Shown: positions 25,803-34,840 of the stretch, piece by piece
Numbering within the stretch: position 1 is the first letter of the stretch
Layout: every line of letters starts with the position of its first letter
Assembly (NCBI GenBank): GCA_963422705.1
Contig: OY730443.1
Location: 2,108,001 to 2,172,000, forward strand
Length of the DNA stretch: 64,000 nt
Source: G963422705 sp963422705
GTDB taxonomy: Bacteria; Poribacteria; WGA-4E; WGA-3G
Direction of reading: 5' to 3'
Notes under the pieces: generated by a model
Databases searched by the model: none
What the model saw: only the letters and a program-made list of their open reading frames with translations
What the model was told of the DNA's origin: nothing
Program-made: the position numbers and the translations under genes

Positions 25803-26918
25803 TCAGAAGGCTTGTTCCGTTTCCCGCTCGAAAAGATGGATGTGCTCAGCATCGAAATCTAACCAAAGCGTGTCATCGGGGCCGGCAGGAAAAGAGGGAT
25901 GTATTCTCACCCGGAGAAGTATAGGTTCTCCGGTTTGACGCTGTGTTCCGAGGCGGATATCTAAGATATTCACAGGACCGAGGGGTTCTACAAGGTGAAC
26001 GGGGGCTGAAATTTTTCGTTTACCGGGTTCTTGTGTTGCCCGGATGTGTTCAGGTCTGATACCGAAGACAAGGTTGCTACTCCCGCGCGGCGCATTTAGA
26101 CGGGCTTGTTGTTTTTCTGAAAGGTGGAGGTAGACATCGGTATCACTGAGTCGTAACGCAGCTTCGCCGTTGAGTGACGTCTGTTCTGCATCGAGTAGGT
26201 TCATGGTAGGCATTCCCATAAAACTCGCGACGAAGAGGTTTTTGGGTTCATTATAGATTTCGTAGGGGGTGCCAATTTGTTGGAGCCTGCCTTGGTGGAT
26301 GACAGCGATTCTGTCGGCGAGGGACATGGCTTCAACCTGGTCATGGGTAACGAATATCGTCGTTGCCCCAATTTCTCGTTGTAGCCGTTTTATTTCTGCC
26401 CGCGTATCCATTCTCCGTTTGGCATCCAGGTTCGCCATCGGTTCATCAAGCAGATAGACTTTTGGTTGTCGCACCATAGCGCGGCCAAGGGCAACGCGTT
26501 GCATCTCCCCACCGCTTAAGCCGTTCGGCTTCCGGTTCAGCATCTCCGTTATCTGTAACGTTGCTGCAACGCTCTTGACGCGTTCATCGATTTCTGACTT
26601 TTCGACCTTTACAGCTTTGAGGGGAAACGCAATGTTGTCGTAGACGGTGAGATGCGGATAGAGTGCGTAGAATTGGAACACAAACGCGATATCCCGCTCA
26701 GATGGTGAGCGATTGTTGACGCGCTCACCATCAATCAGAATGTCCCCTTCTTCCGGGGTTTCCAATCCGGCGATTAAGCGAAGCATCGTCGTTTTTCCAC
26801 AGCCTGAGGGGCCGAGGAACACGACAAATTCCTTGTCCTCGATCTCCAAATTAAAATCTTTGACTGCGACGACATCACCGTACCGTTTCGTAACCTTTTC
26901 AATTTTTATGTGTGCCAT
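25803..26918 (-). CDS. Sugar ABC transporter ATP-binding protein (MalK/UgpC type)
   Basis: A 371-residue ATPase. Walker A is GPSGCGKTT, the signature LSGGEMQRVALGRAM, Walker B VYLLDEPMANLD, and the H-loop VTHDQVEA. A C-terminal TOBE/OB regulatory region of about 130 residues contains FGIRPEHI. These subunits often serve several CUT1 sugar importers, so absence of permease and binding-protein genes nearby is not surprising. The ATG at 26918 is preferred to a TTG at 26939. It stands in a run of sugar genes on the minus strand. Confidence 0.92.
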   Translation of the reverse strand: MAHIKIEKVTKRYGDVVAVKDFNLEIEDKEFVVFLGPSGCGKTTMLRLIAGLETPEEGDILIDGERVNNRSPSERDIAFVFQFYALYPHLTVYDNIAFPLKAVKVEKSEIDERVKSVAATLQITEMLNRKPNGLSGGEMQRVALGRAMVRQPKVYLLDEPMANLDAKRRMDTRAEIKRLQREIGATTIFVTHDQVEAMSLADRIAVIHQGRLQQIGTPYEIYNEPKNLFVASFMGMPTMNLLDAEQTSLNGEAALRLSDTDVYLHLSEKQQARLNAPRGSSNLVFGIRPEHIRATQEPGKRKISAPVHLVEPLGPVNILDIRLGTQRQTGEPILLRVRIHPSFPAGPDDTLWLDFDAEHIHLFERETEQAF

Positions 26919-26995
26919 GCTCTTATCTTTTCCCGTCAAGCTTCCAGTCCTCAGATGATACGGTTGCTCACAAATTCCAATTCGTACCTTCCAGA

Positions 26996-27934
26996 CTATC
27001 CGGTTAACGCTGCAAAGAGTGCCTTTATGTAACCGACAGAATACGCTAATCCACTATCCCCTTCTAACCGCGGAATGTGATCAGCGTTAATACAACCATC
27101 AAAACCCACTTTTTGGAGTTCCCTAACGATTTTAAACATGTTCATATCGCCATCGTCAAGTAGAACTTCCTCGAAAGCCCCCGCGGTTGCGAGGCTGCCC
27201 CGAACGTTGCGAAGGTGCACCATGAAGATACGTCCTTTGCGTCCATAGTTGTTAATTTCATCAGTCACAATCGTGCTACCACCGGCTTCAGCGCGGGTAC
27301 CGCAGCAGTAAAGATACCCCACATTTTTGCTTGGAAAGGCATCCGTTACGCGGTGAAATCCGAGGCTGCCGAGTGGTGTATCCGGATTGGGTACATCCGA
27401 TGGATGGATGGCGAGTTTTATCCCGTATTCCTCGGCGATGGGTACGAGTGCCCGATAGATTTCACAAAAACGGTTCCACCAGTCCTCAAGTTCTGGGAGT
27501 GTTGGGGTAGCAGGCGGATTTCGTGTTGCGGCGCGGCTTTCGCCCCGGGAGGTGTAGCCGCCACGGTGTACCGCGGTATAACGTGTCATTAGCGCGTCAA
27601 AGGTATCTCCCCAGAAACGTTGCCTTGCGATGGGCACCCCGGCCTCAGCGAAGACACGGAGGGCATTACATGTATTTTCAAGTTCCTTTTCGCCCCCGTG
27701 ACGGCCCTTCATGAAATTTTCCGTGATATTTGGGAGCGTGACGCGGTTAATGGCCAGCCCCCAGGAGTGGATGCGTTTTTTGATTCTTACAAATTCGTCT
27801 AAATCGGGGTATCCTTGCTCCTTAACACCTGGAAAAGAAGTGCTATTTCCAAAATCGATACAGTCCGCCCCGAGTTGTGTGACTTGTCTCAGGTAGGTAT
27901 CTGAAAGTCCACCATCCCAGACTGAAATTTTCAT
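26996..27934 (-). CDS. Mannonate dehydratase-like TIM-barrel protein (UxuA family)
   Basis: A 312-residue xylose-isomerase-like barrel. Blocks match UxuA more than generic isomerases: IHPSDVP, FMVHLRNVRG, the DDGDMNMF metal region and NADHIPRL. UxuA removes water from D-mannonate to give 2-keto-3-deoxygluconate in hexuronate breakdown. The N-terminus is shorter and diverged, so a related sugar acid could be the substrate. It starts 11 bases after the Gfo/Idh/MocA gene stop, so both are probably translated from one message. Confidence 0.65.
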   Translation of the reverse strand: MKISVWDGGLSDTYLRQVTQLGADCIDFGNSTSFPGVKEQGYPDLDEFVRIKKRIHSWGLAINRVTLPNITENFMKGRHGGEKELENTCNALRVFAEAGVPIARQRFWGDTFDALMTRYTAVHRGGYTSRGESRAATRNPPATPTLPELEDWWNRFCEIYRALVPIAEEYGIKLAIHPSDVPNPDTPLGSLGFHRVTDAFPSKNVGYLYCCGTRAEAGGSTIVTDEINNYGRKGRIFMVHLRNVRGSLATAGAFEEVLLDDGDMNMFKIVRELQKVGFDGCINADHIPRLEGDSGLAYSVGYIKALFAALTG

Positions 27935-27945
27935 CTATTGCTCCT

Positions 27946-28953
27946 CTATAGTGGCAATTTAACAGTATCCCCGGTTTCAACAGATTGGTACGCTGCTAAA
28001 GCGATTTCGACGGCAGCCCTACCATCTCCGGCGGTAATCGGTGGCGGCGTATCGTTCCGAATCGCCTCTGCAAAAACGCGAATCTCTTCTTGTACCGGGG
28101 GCGGTACCTCAATGTCCGCAATCTTGATGTGTCGTCCTGCGCCCTCAAACGGTTTAATCTCAATCGTGGCATCCACTCCCCAAATCTGTGGAAAATAGAT
28201 GGAGCCGCCTTCGCAATCAACACGTCCGCCATATCCACCTACAGCAGAAACGTGGCTGGAATGGAGGAGTCCGACAGCACCGCTCGTGAATTGTAATGAG
28301 GCCAGAACCACATCCGGATAGTCGCTTTCTGTTTGGATGTACTGCCCGCCACTAGCAGAGACAGCGGCAACATCGCCGCACGTCCAGCGCATGAAGTCAA
28401 TTTCGTGCGCGTTAATCTCCATAAGGCTGCCGCCAGATTTTGCGCGTTCCAATCGCCACGGTGTGTGGTAACCACCACTTCTCCAAGGGCCGCCGATGCG
28501 ATGTACCATCATGCAGACGGGGGCACCGAGCTCGCCACTGTGTACAATCTGACGCACAGCGGAATGTGTGGCGTGGTAACGACAGACCAGCCCGATAGTC
28601 AATCTAACATCGTTTTCGGTTGCCGCGGCTATCATCGCATCACAATCGGCGAGCGTTGGTGCCATCGGTTTTTCCGAAAAGACGTGCTTCCCCGCGCTCG
28701 CCGCGTCAATTGCCATCGGAGCGTGGAGAAACGGCGGGGATGCGATGAGTACCAGGTGAATGCTATCATCATCCAGCAGCTCGTGGTAGTCCGGCGTATA
28801 TGCCGTACCGAGTTCTTCGCTAAGTTTTTTTCCCAACGCTTGTTGCAAATCGCTAACACAGATAACTTCTATACCTTCAACGGCATGGGCACTGGTGGCA
28901 AGACTTCTGCCCATGCTGCCACAACCGATAACGCCAACTCCAATCGTATCCAT
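27946..28953 (-). CDS. Gfo/Idh/MocA family oxidoreductase
   Basis: A 335-residue NAD(P)-dependent sugar oxidoreductase. The N-terminal Rossmann fold has GVGVIGCGSMG, the E-K-P motif appears in VFSEKPMA, and H-E-I-D is in the catalytic region of the C-terminal sheet. The true start is the ATG at 28953 with GGAG eight bases upstream; a TTG at 28980 gives nine extra residues. Likely works on a sugar or inositol, paired with the UxuA-like gene. Confidence 0.88.
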   Translation of the reverse strand: MDTIGVGVIGCGSMGRSLATSAHAVEGIEVICVSDLQQALGKKLSEELGTAYTPDYHELLDDDSIHLVLIASPPFLHAPMAIDAASAGKHVFSEKPMAPTLADCDAMIAAATENDVRLTIGLVCRYHATHSAVRQIVHSGELGAPVCMMVHRIGGPWRSGGYHTPWRLERAKSGGSLMEINAHEIDFMRWTCGDVAAVSASGGQYIQTESDYPDVVLASLQFTSGAVGLLHSSHVSAVGGYGGRVDCEGGSIYFPQIWGVDATIEIKPFEGAGRHIKIADIEVPPPVQEEIRVFAEAIRNDTPPPITAGDGRAAVEIALAAYQSVETGDTVKLPL

Positions 28954-28982
28954 AAGTTTTCTCCAAAGCGCATCGCGCAACG

Positions 28983-29349
28983 CTATCTACGTCGGGCTTT
29001 GATGTGTCCCCAGGTGAGGCTCAGCAGGCTGGCCTCCGGTTGGACATCAAGTCCTGTCGCTTTCATGTTATTTTGCACTTCCGCCGCGCTCAAGTCCCTA
29101 TCGTAGATTCTGAATTCGTCAATATAACCTTGGATGGTATCGTAATCGCAACCATCAGAGCTGTCACCGATGCTAAGTAAGAGTTCGCCTTTGGTGAGTT
29201 TACCACCTTTCATAGCGTACTTTTTCTCTTGTTTCCCATTGATGTAGTAGTGGACGGTATTTCCTAGGTGTCACGTGTACAATCAGGCAGCTGAAAAAGG
29301 CCAGGGTGATTGTGAAAAACTGTCTCCAAACGTCATTTTTTCGCAGCAT
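28983..29349 (-). pseudogene. LamG-domain secreted protein gene with internal deletion and frameshift
   Basis: An ATG at 29349 with a perfect GGAGG site opens a signal peptide (MLRKNDVWRQFFTITLAFF, then SCLIV). After about 26 codons the sequence joins, out of frame, the C-terminal end of a LamG/concanavalin-like domain (GNTVHYYINGKQ, GYIDEFRIYDRDLSAAEVQ) that runs to a TAG at 28983. Most of the gene is missing. The remaining C-terminus ends VQPEASLLSLTWGHIK, the same tail motif as three intact secreted proteins in the window. A 76-codon frame inside it should not be called as a gene. Confidence 0.75.
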
Positions 29350-29408
29350 GATATCCTCCATATATCCGACAATCGGTATATCGGCAGCAATGTTGGTTAA
29401 TTTGCGGG

Positions 29409-30803
29409 TTAAACCAGATCTCGCATAGCGCGTTCACGCCGGTTGGCGATTTGCCGTTCGCGTTCTTCGTCAGACAATTGCCCCACCTGTTCTGCGACAA
29501 TCGGCCGGTATTCACTCGCTTCGCTCCTTCGCTTAAAGAGCCGGAAGAAATCGAAACGTGTTAAAGTCTGTGGTATGTTGCCGGGGCAGAGTGCGTGTAC
29601 GCCGACGTGTACTCGTTTTCCCATTCCGACATTGGTTTGTCCGCAACTTCGCCACTGAATCCCATCGCCACTTGCAAAAGAGGAGAACTGGTTTCCTCTA
29701 CGCTCTATCCGTAAGAAAAGTTCGCGCGCATTTCTGAGGCCACCGCCGCGTCCACGTAGGTGGAATGCGCGGTTGACATGACGTTCAAAACGGACATCAC
29801 CGCGGAATGCATGCGGCCCAGATGTCTTTTCTAATCGTAGGAATCGATTTGGGTTTTTCCAAACGAGTAAACCGCCGTGTTCTCGTTGTTGTGGCGTAAT
29901 ACGCATCCGTGTTTCAATCGCGAAATCACCTTCAACTTCCATGAGCAGCCGTGGCGCACTCATATCTCCGCCTCTACCGTTTGGCCCGTGCCACAGGTCT
30001 TGGCCCGGTTCTGTACTCATTTCCAAGTAACCTTGCCGTTCAGCCCAGGAACCGCCACCTTTCGGGTCATCCCACCGCCATTCCGGGCGCATGCGGTTAC
30101 CGATAAATTCATCTTCAAATACCATCTCGGTGAATTCGCCTGAGGATGCCCATCCTTCAATCTTAATGGCTGAAATAGAATCCCCGAAATTTTGTGGGAG
30201 GAGGTGAAGGTTTGGCAATTCTTTTTTATATTCCATCGGTTCCATTCGCACAGTTAGGCTCGCCCCTTCAAAATCGGGGTGCTCATAGAAGACAACCTCG
30301 GCCCCATCGCGTGGGAAGTCCGGTCCCTTAAAGATGCGCAGCGATGAAATTCTATCTTCGAACCAGGTACGTCCTTGCGCGTCGCGCAAATTCGCAATAT
30401 CGCGCAAAACCGTAATCTTTTGGCCACGGAACTCCACGTGCTGGTAACAGTCTACAATCAGTGGGATGGTGCCCCATTCTGGCCCAACTACGTCCAGTGT
30501 AGAACCGAAGCTAATCGATGAAATTCTATCAGCGAAGTTGTAGGAGGTATCGTGCAAGTTTGGATAAAACCCGGGGCCGAGGGCTAATTTTTGGCCACTG
30601 TAGTTGACATTTTGATGAAGAATAACTTTGTAGTTCGGATTGGATGAGAAGTTAGAACCTTTGTAAATGCGAAGAGAGGAAATGTTATCTTGGAACCCAA
30701 TTCTTCCGGTATGTGGAACGGGCTCGATAACATAACCCATTCTGCCGCGGAAGTTTGTATGTTGAAATATTTCAACGACTAGTCTGGGGATGACGATTGG
30801 CAT
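29409..30803 (-). CDS. Beta/gamma-crystallin repeats fused to a DUF1349/concanavalin-like domain
   Basis: A 464-residue protein. Four Greek-key motifs of crystallin type end in FQDNISSLRI (37-46), FADRISSISF (90-99), FEDRISSLRI (148-157) and FGDSISAIKI (206-215), the D/N-x-x-S-S calcium-binding pattern. Residues about 225-425 form a DUF1349-like jelly-roll (VFEDEFIGNRMRPEW, GGLLVWKNPNRFLRLEK). A charged C-terminal tail of 35 residues follows. No signal peptide is visible. The ATG has a GGGAG site. Likely binds calcium and perhaps carbohydrate; role unknown. Confidence 0.75.
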   Translation of the reverse strand: MPIVIPRLVVEIFQHTNFRGRMGYVIEPVPHTGRIGFQDNISSLRIYKGSNFSSNPNYKVILHQNVNYSGQKLALGPGFYPNLHDTSYNFADRISSISFGSTLDVVGPEWGTIPLIVDCYQHVEFRGQKITVLRDIANLRDAQGRTWFEDRISSLRIFKGPDFPRDGAEVVFYEHPDFEGASLTVRMEPMEYKKELPNLHLLPQNFGDSISAIKIEGWASSGEFTEMVFEDEFIGNRMRPEWRWDDPKGGGSWAERQGYLEMSTEPGQDLWHGPNGRGGDMSAPRLLMEVEGDFAIETRMRITPQQREHGGLLVWKNPNRFLRLEKTSGPHAFRGDVRFERHVNRAFHLRGRGGGLRNARELFLRIERRGNQFSSFASGDGIQWRSCGQTNVGMGKRVHVGVHALCPGNIPQTLTRFDFFRLFKRRSEASEYRPIVAEQVGQLSDEERERQIANRRERAMRDLV

Positions 30804-30819
30804 TTTTTTCTCCCTGTGC

Positions 30820-30840
30820 TTATCGTAGATTTTACAATGA
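30820..30840 (-). promoter_or_regulatory. Shared upstream box, copy 2 (before the crystallin gene)
   Basis: On the minus strand this reads TCATTGTAAAATCTACGATA, with a TAAAAT -10-like core, ending 17 bases before the crystallin start codon. It differs at two or three positions from copy 1 at 14369-14389. A GC-rich hairpin GGCGGG/CCCGCC lies at 30882-30897 in the same gap and may end the upstream gene. Confidence 0.4.
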
Positions 30841-30991
30841 GATTATTGTGCAATTTCCAATGCTTTTTTATCACCTTTCAAGGCGGGGCCGCCCGCCGTA
30901 CCTTCCCCCCTTGTTCTATAAACCGAAGTTTGAACTTCTGACTGTTACTATTTTTCATGAATTCTGTTTAACTTTGTTTGGTATAGTTCGT

Positions 30992-32152
30992 TTATTTTTT
31001 AATGATGCGGGAGTCCATGCTAAGTTCGGCTTCATAGATTTGGGCGTACCCACTTCTATCTGATGTGAAGATAACATGTTGGTTGTCCGGGCTAAAAGAG
31101 GGATGCGGATGAGTATGTTGCGGTGCGTACACTTTAATCGGGCCCTCCTCATAAGGAAATGGGGCATTCCAATGTTCACCTATAGATGATGCCTCCGGAT
31201 AGCACAACGTCTGCGGTGTTCCGACACTATCAAGCGGATTGAAGGTTTGGATACCGATATCGGGAAAGTTGGTATCTGCTACCATTAAAGTGCCTGCTGA
31301 ATTACAGATAGCGTGCCATGCATTAAATGTGGTAACTTGCCTAACGATGCCTGTGTCCGCATGAACGGCGCGTACCCCGTGCGGCCAGTTGACAAAAGCG
31401 AGTTCACGGGTTCCTGGAATCCATGTTTCGTGCGTAATCCACTCTTTTTTCTCCGCATTTCGTTCATAAAGACGGCGATTCCGGCTACCATCCCGGTGAA
31501 TTACCCAGGCCCTGTCGGTAAGCGGACCGGCATAGTAGAGCAGATTTGCGTCATCGGGGCAGAATTGGAGGTGCGCGATACTGTCTCGACGGAGGATAAT
31601 TTCGTGCGCGCCGGTGTCAGTGTTGACAATCGCGAGGGCCGATTCGTCGCCAATATTGAAGCGGATAGCCCACCACTTGTCATCGTGGCTCAGCGCGGTA
31701 GTCCCCATCGCTGCAGCAACCATCCCAGATTCTCGCTTTTTTGTGGGGTATTCAGTTCTATCTGCTTTGCCGTGCTTATCTCCATTAAAAGCGGCGAAGT
31801 TGAACAATTCTCGTTCTTTTAAGGTTTCTAGTTCTAACCGCCACGCGCTGGTGTTTGTGGTAAAGAAGACGGCTCGCCCATCATGTGATGGATGCACAGA
31901 CCATTCGCTTAAATCCGCGCTGTCGGTGAGTTGCCGGAGGTTACCGGAAATGCGTTCCTCTGCGAAAATTTGGGGGGTGCCGGTGCGGTGTGACACGAAA
32001 ATGAGACGTCGCATCCCGTCGTCATACGCCGGGATGATAAAAAAGGGGTGGTGGTGCAGCGCTGAGGCTGTTGTCACTTGGCGGATGCGGGTACCGGTGC
32101 ATATATCATGAAACGTTCTGGATTCGGATGGGTAAATTGCGCCTTTAGCCAT
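30992..32152 (-). CDS. Oligogalacturonate lyase-like beta-propeller protein (PL22-like)
   Basis: A 386-residue propeller. It starts MAKGAIYPSESRTFHDICTG and continues RIRQVTT and HHHPFF, matching oligogalacturonate lyase. Histidines in WITHETWIPG and HTHPHPSFSPDNQHVIFTSD fit the manganese-binding site of that family. The enzyme would cleave unsaturated digalacturonate in the cytoplasm; no signal peptide is present. TolB-like PD40 repeats alone could explain part of the match. It follows the isomerase gene by 68 bases in one likely operon with the Gfo/Idh/MocA gene. Confidence 0.75.
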   Translation of the reverse strand: MAKGAIYPSESRTFHDICTGTRIRQVTTASALHHHPFFIIPAYDDGMRRLIFVSHRTGTPQIFAEERISGNLRQLTDSADLSEWSVHPSHDGRAVFFTTNTSAWRLELETLKERELFNFAAFNGDKHGKADRTEYPTKKRESGMVAAAMGTTALSHDDKWWAIRFNIGDESALAIVNTDTGAHEIILRRDSIAHLQFCPDDANLLYYAGPLTDRAWVIHRDGSRNRRLYERNAEKKEWITHETWIPGTRELAFVNWPHGVRAVHADTGIVRQVTTFNAWHAICNSAGTLMVADTNFPDIGIQTFNPLDSVGTPQTLCYPEASSIGEHWNAPFPYEEGPIKVYAPQHTHPHPSFSPDNQHVIFTSDRSGYAQIYEAELSMDSRIIKK

Positions 32153-32220
32153 TTGATTTTTTACGGGCGAGGTGGCCGCAAGAGTTGAGGCGACTGCGCC
32201 CGTACGATAAAAAGCCGGTG

Positions 32221-33219
32221 CTATTCCTCAAAAGCGGCATCAAAAGCGACAGTCGAGGGTTCAAAATCGTAGCCTTTGACGGCGGCGCAGGATTCCCGGG
32301 CACCGTGTTCCCTGTCCATGCCACTATCTTCCCACTCAATAGAGAGCGGGCCGTCATATTCCATGTGGTTCAAAGCACGGATAATTTCTTCAAAGTTAAT
32401 TTTACCACGTCCGATGGAGCGGAAATCCCAGTATCGGCGCGCGTCCCCGAAGTTTAAATGCCCGCCAAAAACCCCTGACGCCCGGGCGGTATCTGCCCAC
32501 CAGACATCTTTCATGTGGACGTGGTAAATGCGTTCACTGAGGGTTTCGAGGAAGGCGACGTAATCTACGCCTTGATAACCGAGATGGCTCGGGTCATAAT
32601 TGAATCCGAAGGTTTCCCGCCCGTTGAGTGCCTCAATTGCGCGTTCAGACGTAACGATATCAAACGCGATTTCAGTTGGGTGTACCTCTAGTCCGAACCT
32701 CACTCCCACTTCATCAAATACATCAAAGATAGGATTCCAGCGGTTGGCAAAATCTTCAAAACCGGCATCAATTTGTGCGGCATCGGTGGGTGGAAACGAG
32801 TAGAGCAGGTGCCAGATAGAACTGCCGGTGAACCCGTTAACGACATTTACACCGAGTTTTGCCGCGGCACGGGCTGTATTTTTCATCTCTTCAGCTGCAC
32901 GTTGGCGAACCCCTTCCGCGTCACCATCCCCCCAAATCGATTCAGATAGGATGCCTTGGTGGCGGCTATCAATATTATCGCAGACGGCTTGCCCAACGAG
33001 GTGATTGCTAATTGCCCAGACTTTCAGTCCGTATTTAGCGAGTAGTTCGTGCCGTCCTTGGCAATAATTATTGTCGGTGAGGGCCTTGTCTACTTCAAAA
33101 TGATCTCCCCAACATGCGAGTTCTAAGCCGTCGTAGCCCCAGCTACTCGCTTTTTCTGCTAATTCTTCAAGCGTTAAATCTGCCCATTGTCCAGTAAACA
33201 GTGTGACAGTTCTTCCCAT
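32221..33219 (-). CDS. Sugar phosphate isomerase/epimerase (xylose isomerase-like TIM barrel)
   Basis: A 332-residue AP-endonuclease-2-like barrel. Metal-ligand regions are visible as FGLEVHPTEIAFD, FNYDPSHLGYQG, YHVHMKDVWW and LSIEWEDSGMD. AGGAGG six bases before the ATG gives a firm start. Enzymes of this group isomerise keto-sugars or inositol derivatives and commonly pair with Gfo/Idh/MocA dehydrogenases; here one ends 36 bases upstream. The substrate is unknown. Confidence 0.85.
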   Translation of the reverse strand: MGRTVTLFTGQWADLTLEELAEKASSWGYDGLELACWGDHFEVDKALTDNNYCQGRHELLAKYGLKVWAISNHLVGQAVCDNIDSRHQGILSESIWGDGDAEGVRQRAAEEMKNTARAAAKLGVNVVNGFTGSSIWHLLYSFPPTDAAQIDAGFEDFANRWNPIFDVFDEVGVRFGLEVHPTEIAFDIVTSERAIEALNGRETFGFNYDPSHLGYQGVDYVAFLETLSERIYHVHMKDVWWADTARASGVFGGHLNFGDARRYWDFRSIGRGKINFEEIIRALNHMEYDGPLSIEWEDSGMDREHGARESCAAVKGYDFEPSTVAFDAAFEE

Positions 33220-33255
33220 CTTAATCCTCCTAAATGTATGGTATGGTGTTATGCA

Positions 33256-34428
33256 TTAAACGGGTGGTGTGTATCGCGCGTCTACCCATCCGCGTTGTTT
33301 TCCGCTTTCCACGGCAGTGTTGATGAAATGCACGCCGCGTGCGCCGTCTTGAACAGTTGGGAAGTCGGTATCAAATTCGCCAGGCGCCTCACCCGTAATT
33401 TTTGCCGCCATTGTGCGAGTGGCGTTTACGTAGATATTCGCGAAGGCTTCAATAAACGCCTCCGGGTGCCCGGACGGAATGCGGGAATTGTGCTGTACAA
33501 TCTCTGCCAGGTAGTCGTTGCCCCGTTTGTAGAACTGCTCCGGGCCATCCGGGAATTTTACTGAAAGATAATTCGGATTTTCTTGGTGCCATTCAAGGGA
33601 TGCGTCTGTACCATAGACGCGGATGCGGAGGTTGTTTTCTTCTCCAACGGAAATTTGCGAGGCGAAGAGGACGCCACGAACCCCGTTTTCATAATGCACT
33701 AAGAGATTACCATCGTCCTCTAAGCGTCTGCCCTCGACAAACGTTGTCATGTCCGCACAGACTTCTTCCATTTCAAGTCCGGTGATGTAGTGTGCTAAGT
33801 TCTCCGCGTGTGAACCGATATCGCCGATACAGGAGGAGGCACCAGCTTGCTCCGGGTCTGTGCGCCACACTGCCTGTTTCGCGCCTTCATCTTCCAAAAA
33901 TGTTGCGAGCCAGCCTTGCGGGTATTCCACGACGATTTTTCGTATCGTCCCAAGTTTGCCCTCTTGCACAAGCATCCGGGCTTGCTTTACCATCGGGTAA
34001 CCGGTGTAGTTATGCGTCAGCCCGAAGACAACATCGTGTTCCTTCACGAGGGCACAGAGGGCTTCAGCATCCGAAACTGTCGTTGTCATTGGTTTATCGC
34101 AGACTACGTGAAAGCCGGCTTCAATGAAGGTTTTTGCAACATCAAAATGGACATGATTCGGTGTGACGATGGAGACAAAATCGATACGCTCCCCTTCCGG
34201 GAGTTCACGCTCTTTTTCTGCCATCTCCTTGTAAGAGCCGTAGACGCGGTTTGCATCGAGGAAGAGCGCTGCACCTTGCTGGCGAGATTTTTCAGGCGAG
34301 GACGAAAACGCGCCGCCGACAAGTTCTATTTCACCATCAAGTGCAGCCGCCTTCCGATGAACGGCGCCGATAAAGGCATCCGGACCGCCACCTACCATCC
34401 CGTAACGTATTTTTCTACCAAGTGGCAT
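33256..34428 (-). CDS. Gfo/Idh/MocA family oxidoreductase
   Basis: A 390-residue sugar dehydrogenase. The N-terminus RYGMVGGGPDAFIGAVH is the nucleotide loop, VVCDKPMTTT the E/D-K-P motif, and SCIGDIGSHAENLAHYITG the catalytic D-x-x-x-H segment. It is longer than the 27946 protein because of C-terminal extensions seen in the glycosidase-like and inositol groups. It is first of a three-gene set (with the isomerase and PL22-like genes) behind a good promoter. Confidence 0.9.
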   Translation of the reverse strand: MPLGRKIRYGMVGGGPDAFIGAVHRKAAALDGEIELVGGAFSSSPEKSRQQGAALFLDANRVYGSYKEMAEKERELPEGERIDFVSIVTPNHVHFDVAKTFIEAGFHVVCDKPMTTTVSDAEALCALVKEHDVVFGLTHNYTGYPMVKQARMLVQEGKLGTIRKIVVEYPQGWLATFLEDEGAKQAVWRTDPEQAGASSCIGDIGSHAENLAHYITGLEMEEVCADMTTFVEGRRLEDDGNLLVHYENGVRGVLFASQISVGEENNLRIRVYGTDASLEWHQENPNYLSVKFPDGPEQFYKRGNDYLAEIVQHNSRIPSGHPEAFIEAFANIYVNATRTMAAKITGEAPGEFDTDFPTVQDGARGVHFINTAVESGKQRGWVDARYTPPV

Positions 34429-34494
34429 CTTATTTATGCGCTCCTTTTTTGTGGGGTTTTTCGTATATACCGGGCCTCATCTCCGGTGATATAT

Positions 34495-34523
34495 ATTATC
34501 ACATGTTTCATGAAATTTTTCAA
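34495..34523 (-). promoter_or_regulatory. Sigma-70-type promoter for the Gfo/Idh/MocA-isomerase-lyase set
   Basis: On the minus strand TTGAAA and GATAAT are exactly 17 bases apart, each one mismatch from consensus. Transcription would begin near 34488, leaving about 60 bases of leader that contain a short ACCGG/CCGGT hairpin. Confidence 0.6.
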
Positions 34524-34800
34524 GCTTTTTTGCGCGGTGCTCGGAAAAAAAATGACTCGGTGTCGTTCCTTAAACGTTAGCTGCTTTGTTTTTAAGAAGT
34601 ACCCCGTTAACCAAATCGAAGGCTTTGGCGCCGCTTTTCTTGACGGTGATGAAAAACGTTCTTCTTTGATGGAGTTAAGGGATTTCCTGAGGCATGTCCT
34701 TACTGGTGCTATCAGTTTAGCAACTATCCAAATCAGAAAAAGGAATCTGGGTAAAAAACGCTTAGGCGGTTATCGGGCTGTTCTCTCTAGATATAGGAGA

Positions 34801-34826
34801 GGGGGATGGTATCGAGAACATCCCCC
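34801..34826 (-). terminator. Hairpin after the secreted-paralogue pair
   Basis: GGGGGATG and CATCCCCC form an eight-base stem around a 10-base loop, 15 bases after the stop codon of the 34841 gene. No long T-run follows, so termination efficiency is uncertain; it may instead protect the 3' end. Confidence 0.5.
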
Positions 34827-34840
34827 TGCTCCACTTACGG

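Larger units (their letters stand above)
34429..34840. other. Intergenic region, no intact gene
   Basis: These 412 bases hold the promoter of the Gfo/Idh/MocA gene at one end and a hairpin after the 34841 gene at the other. A minus-strand frame of about 30 codons (FFITVKKSGAKAFDLVNGV, ending NKAANV) between 34578 and 34675 looks faintly coding and may be a gene remnant. Nothing else is supported. Confidence 0.3.
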
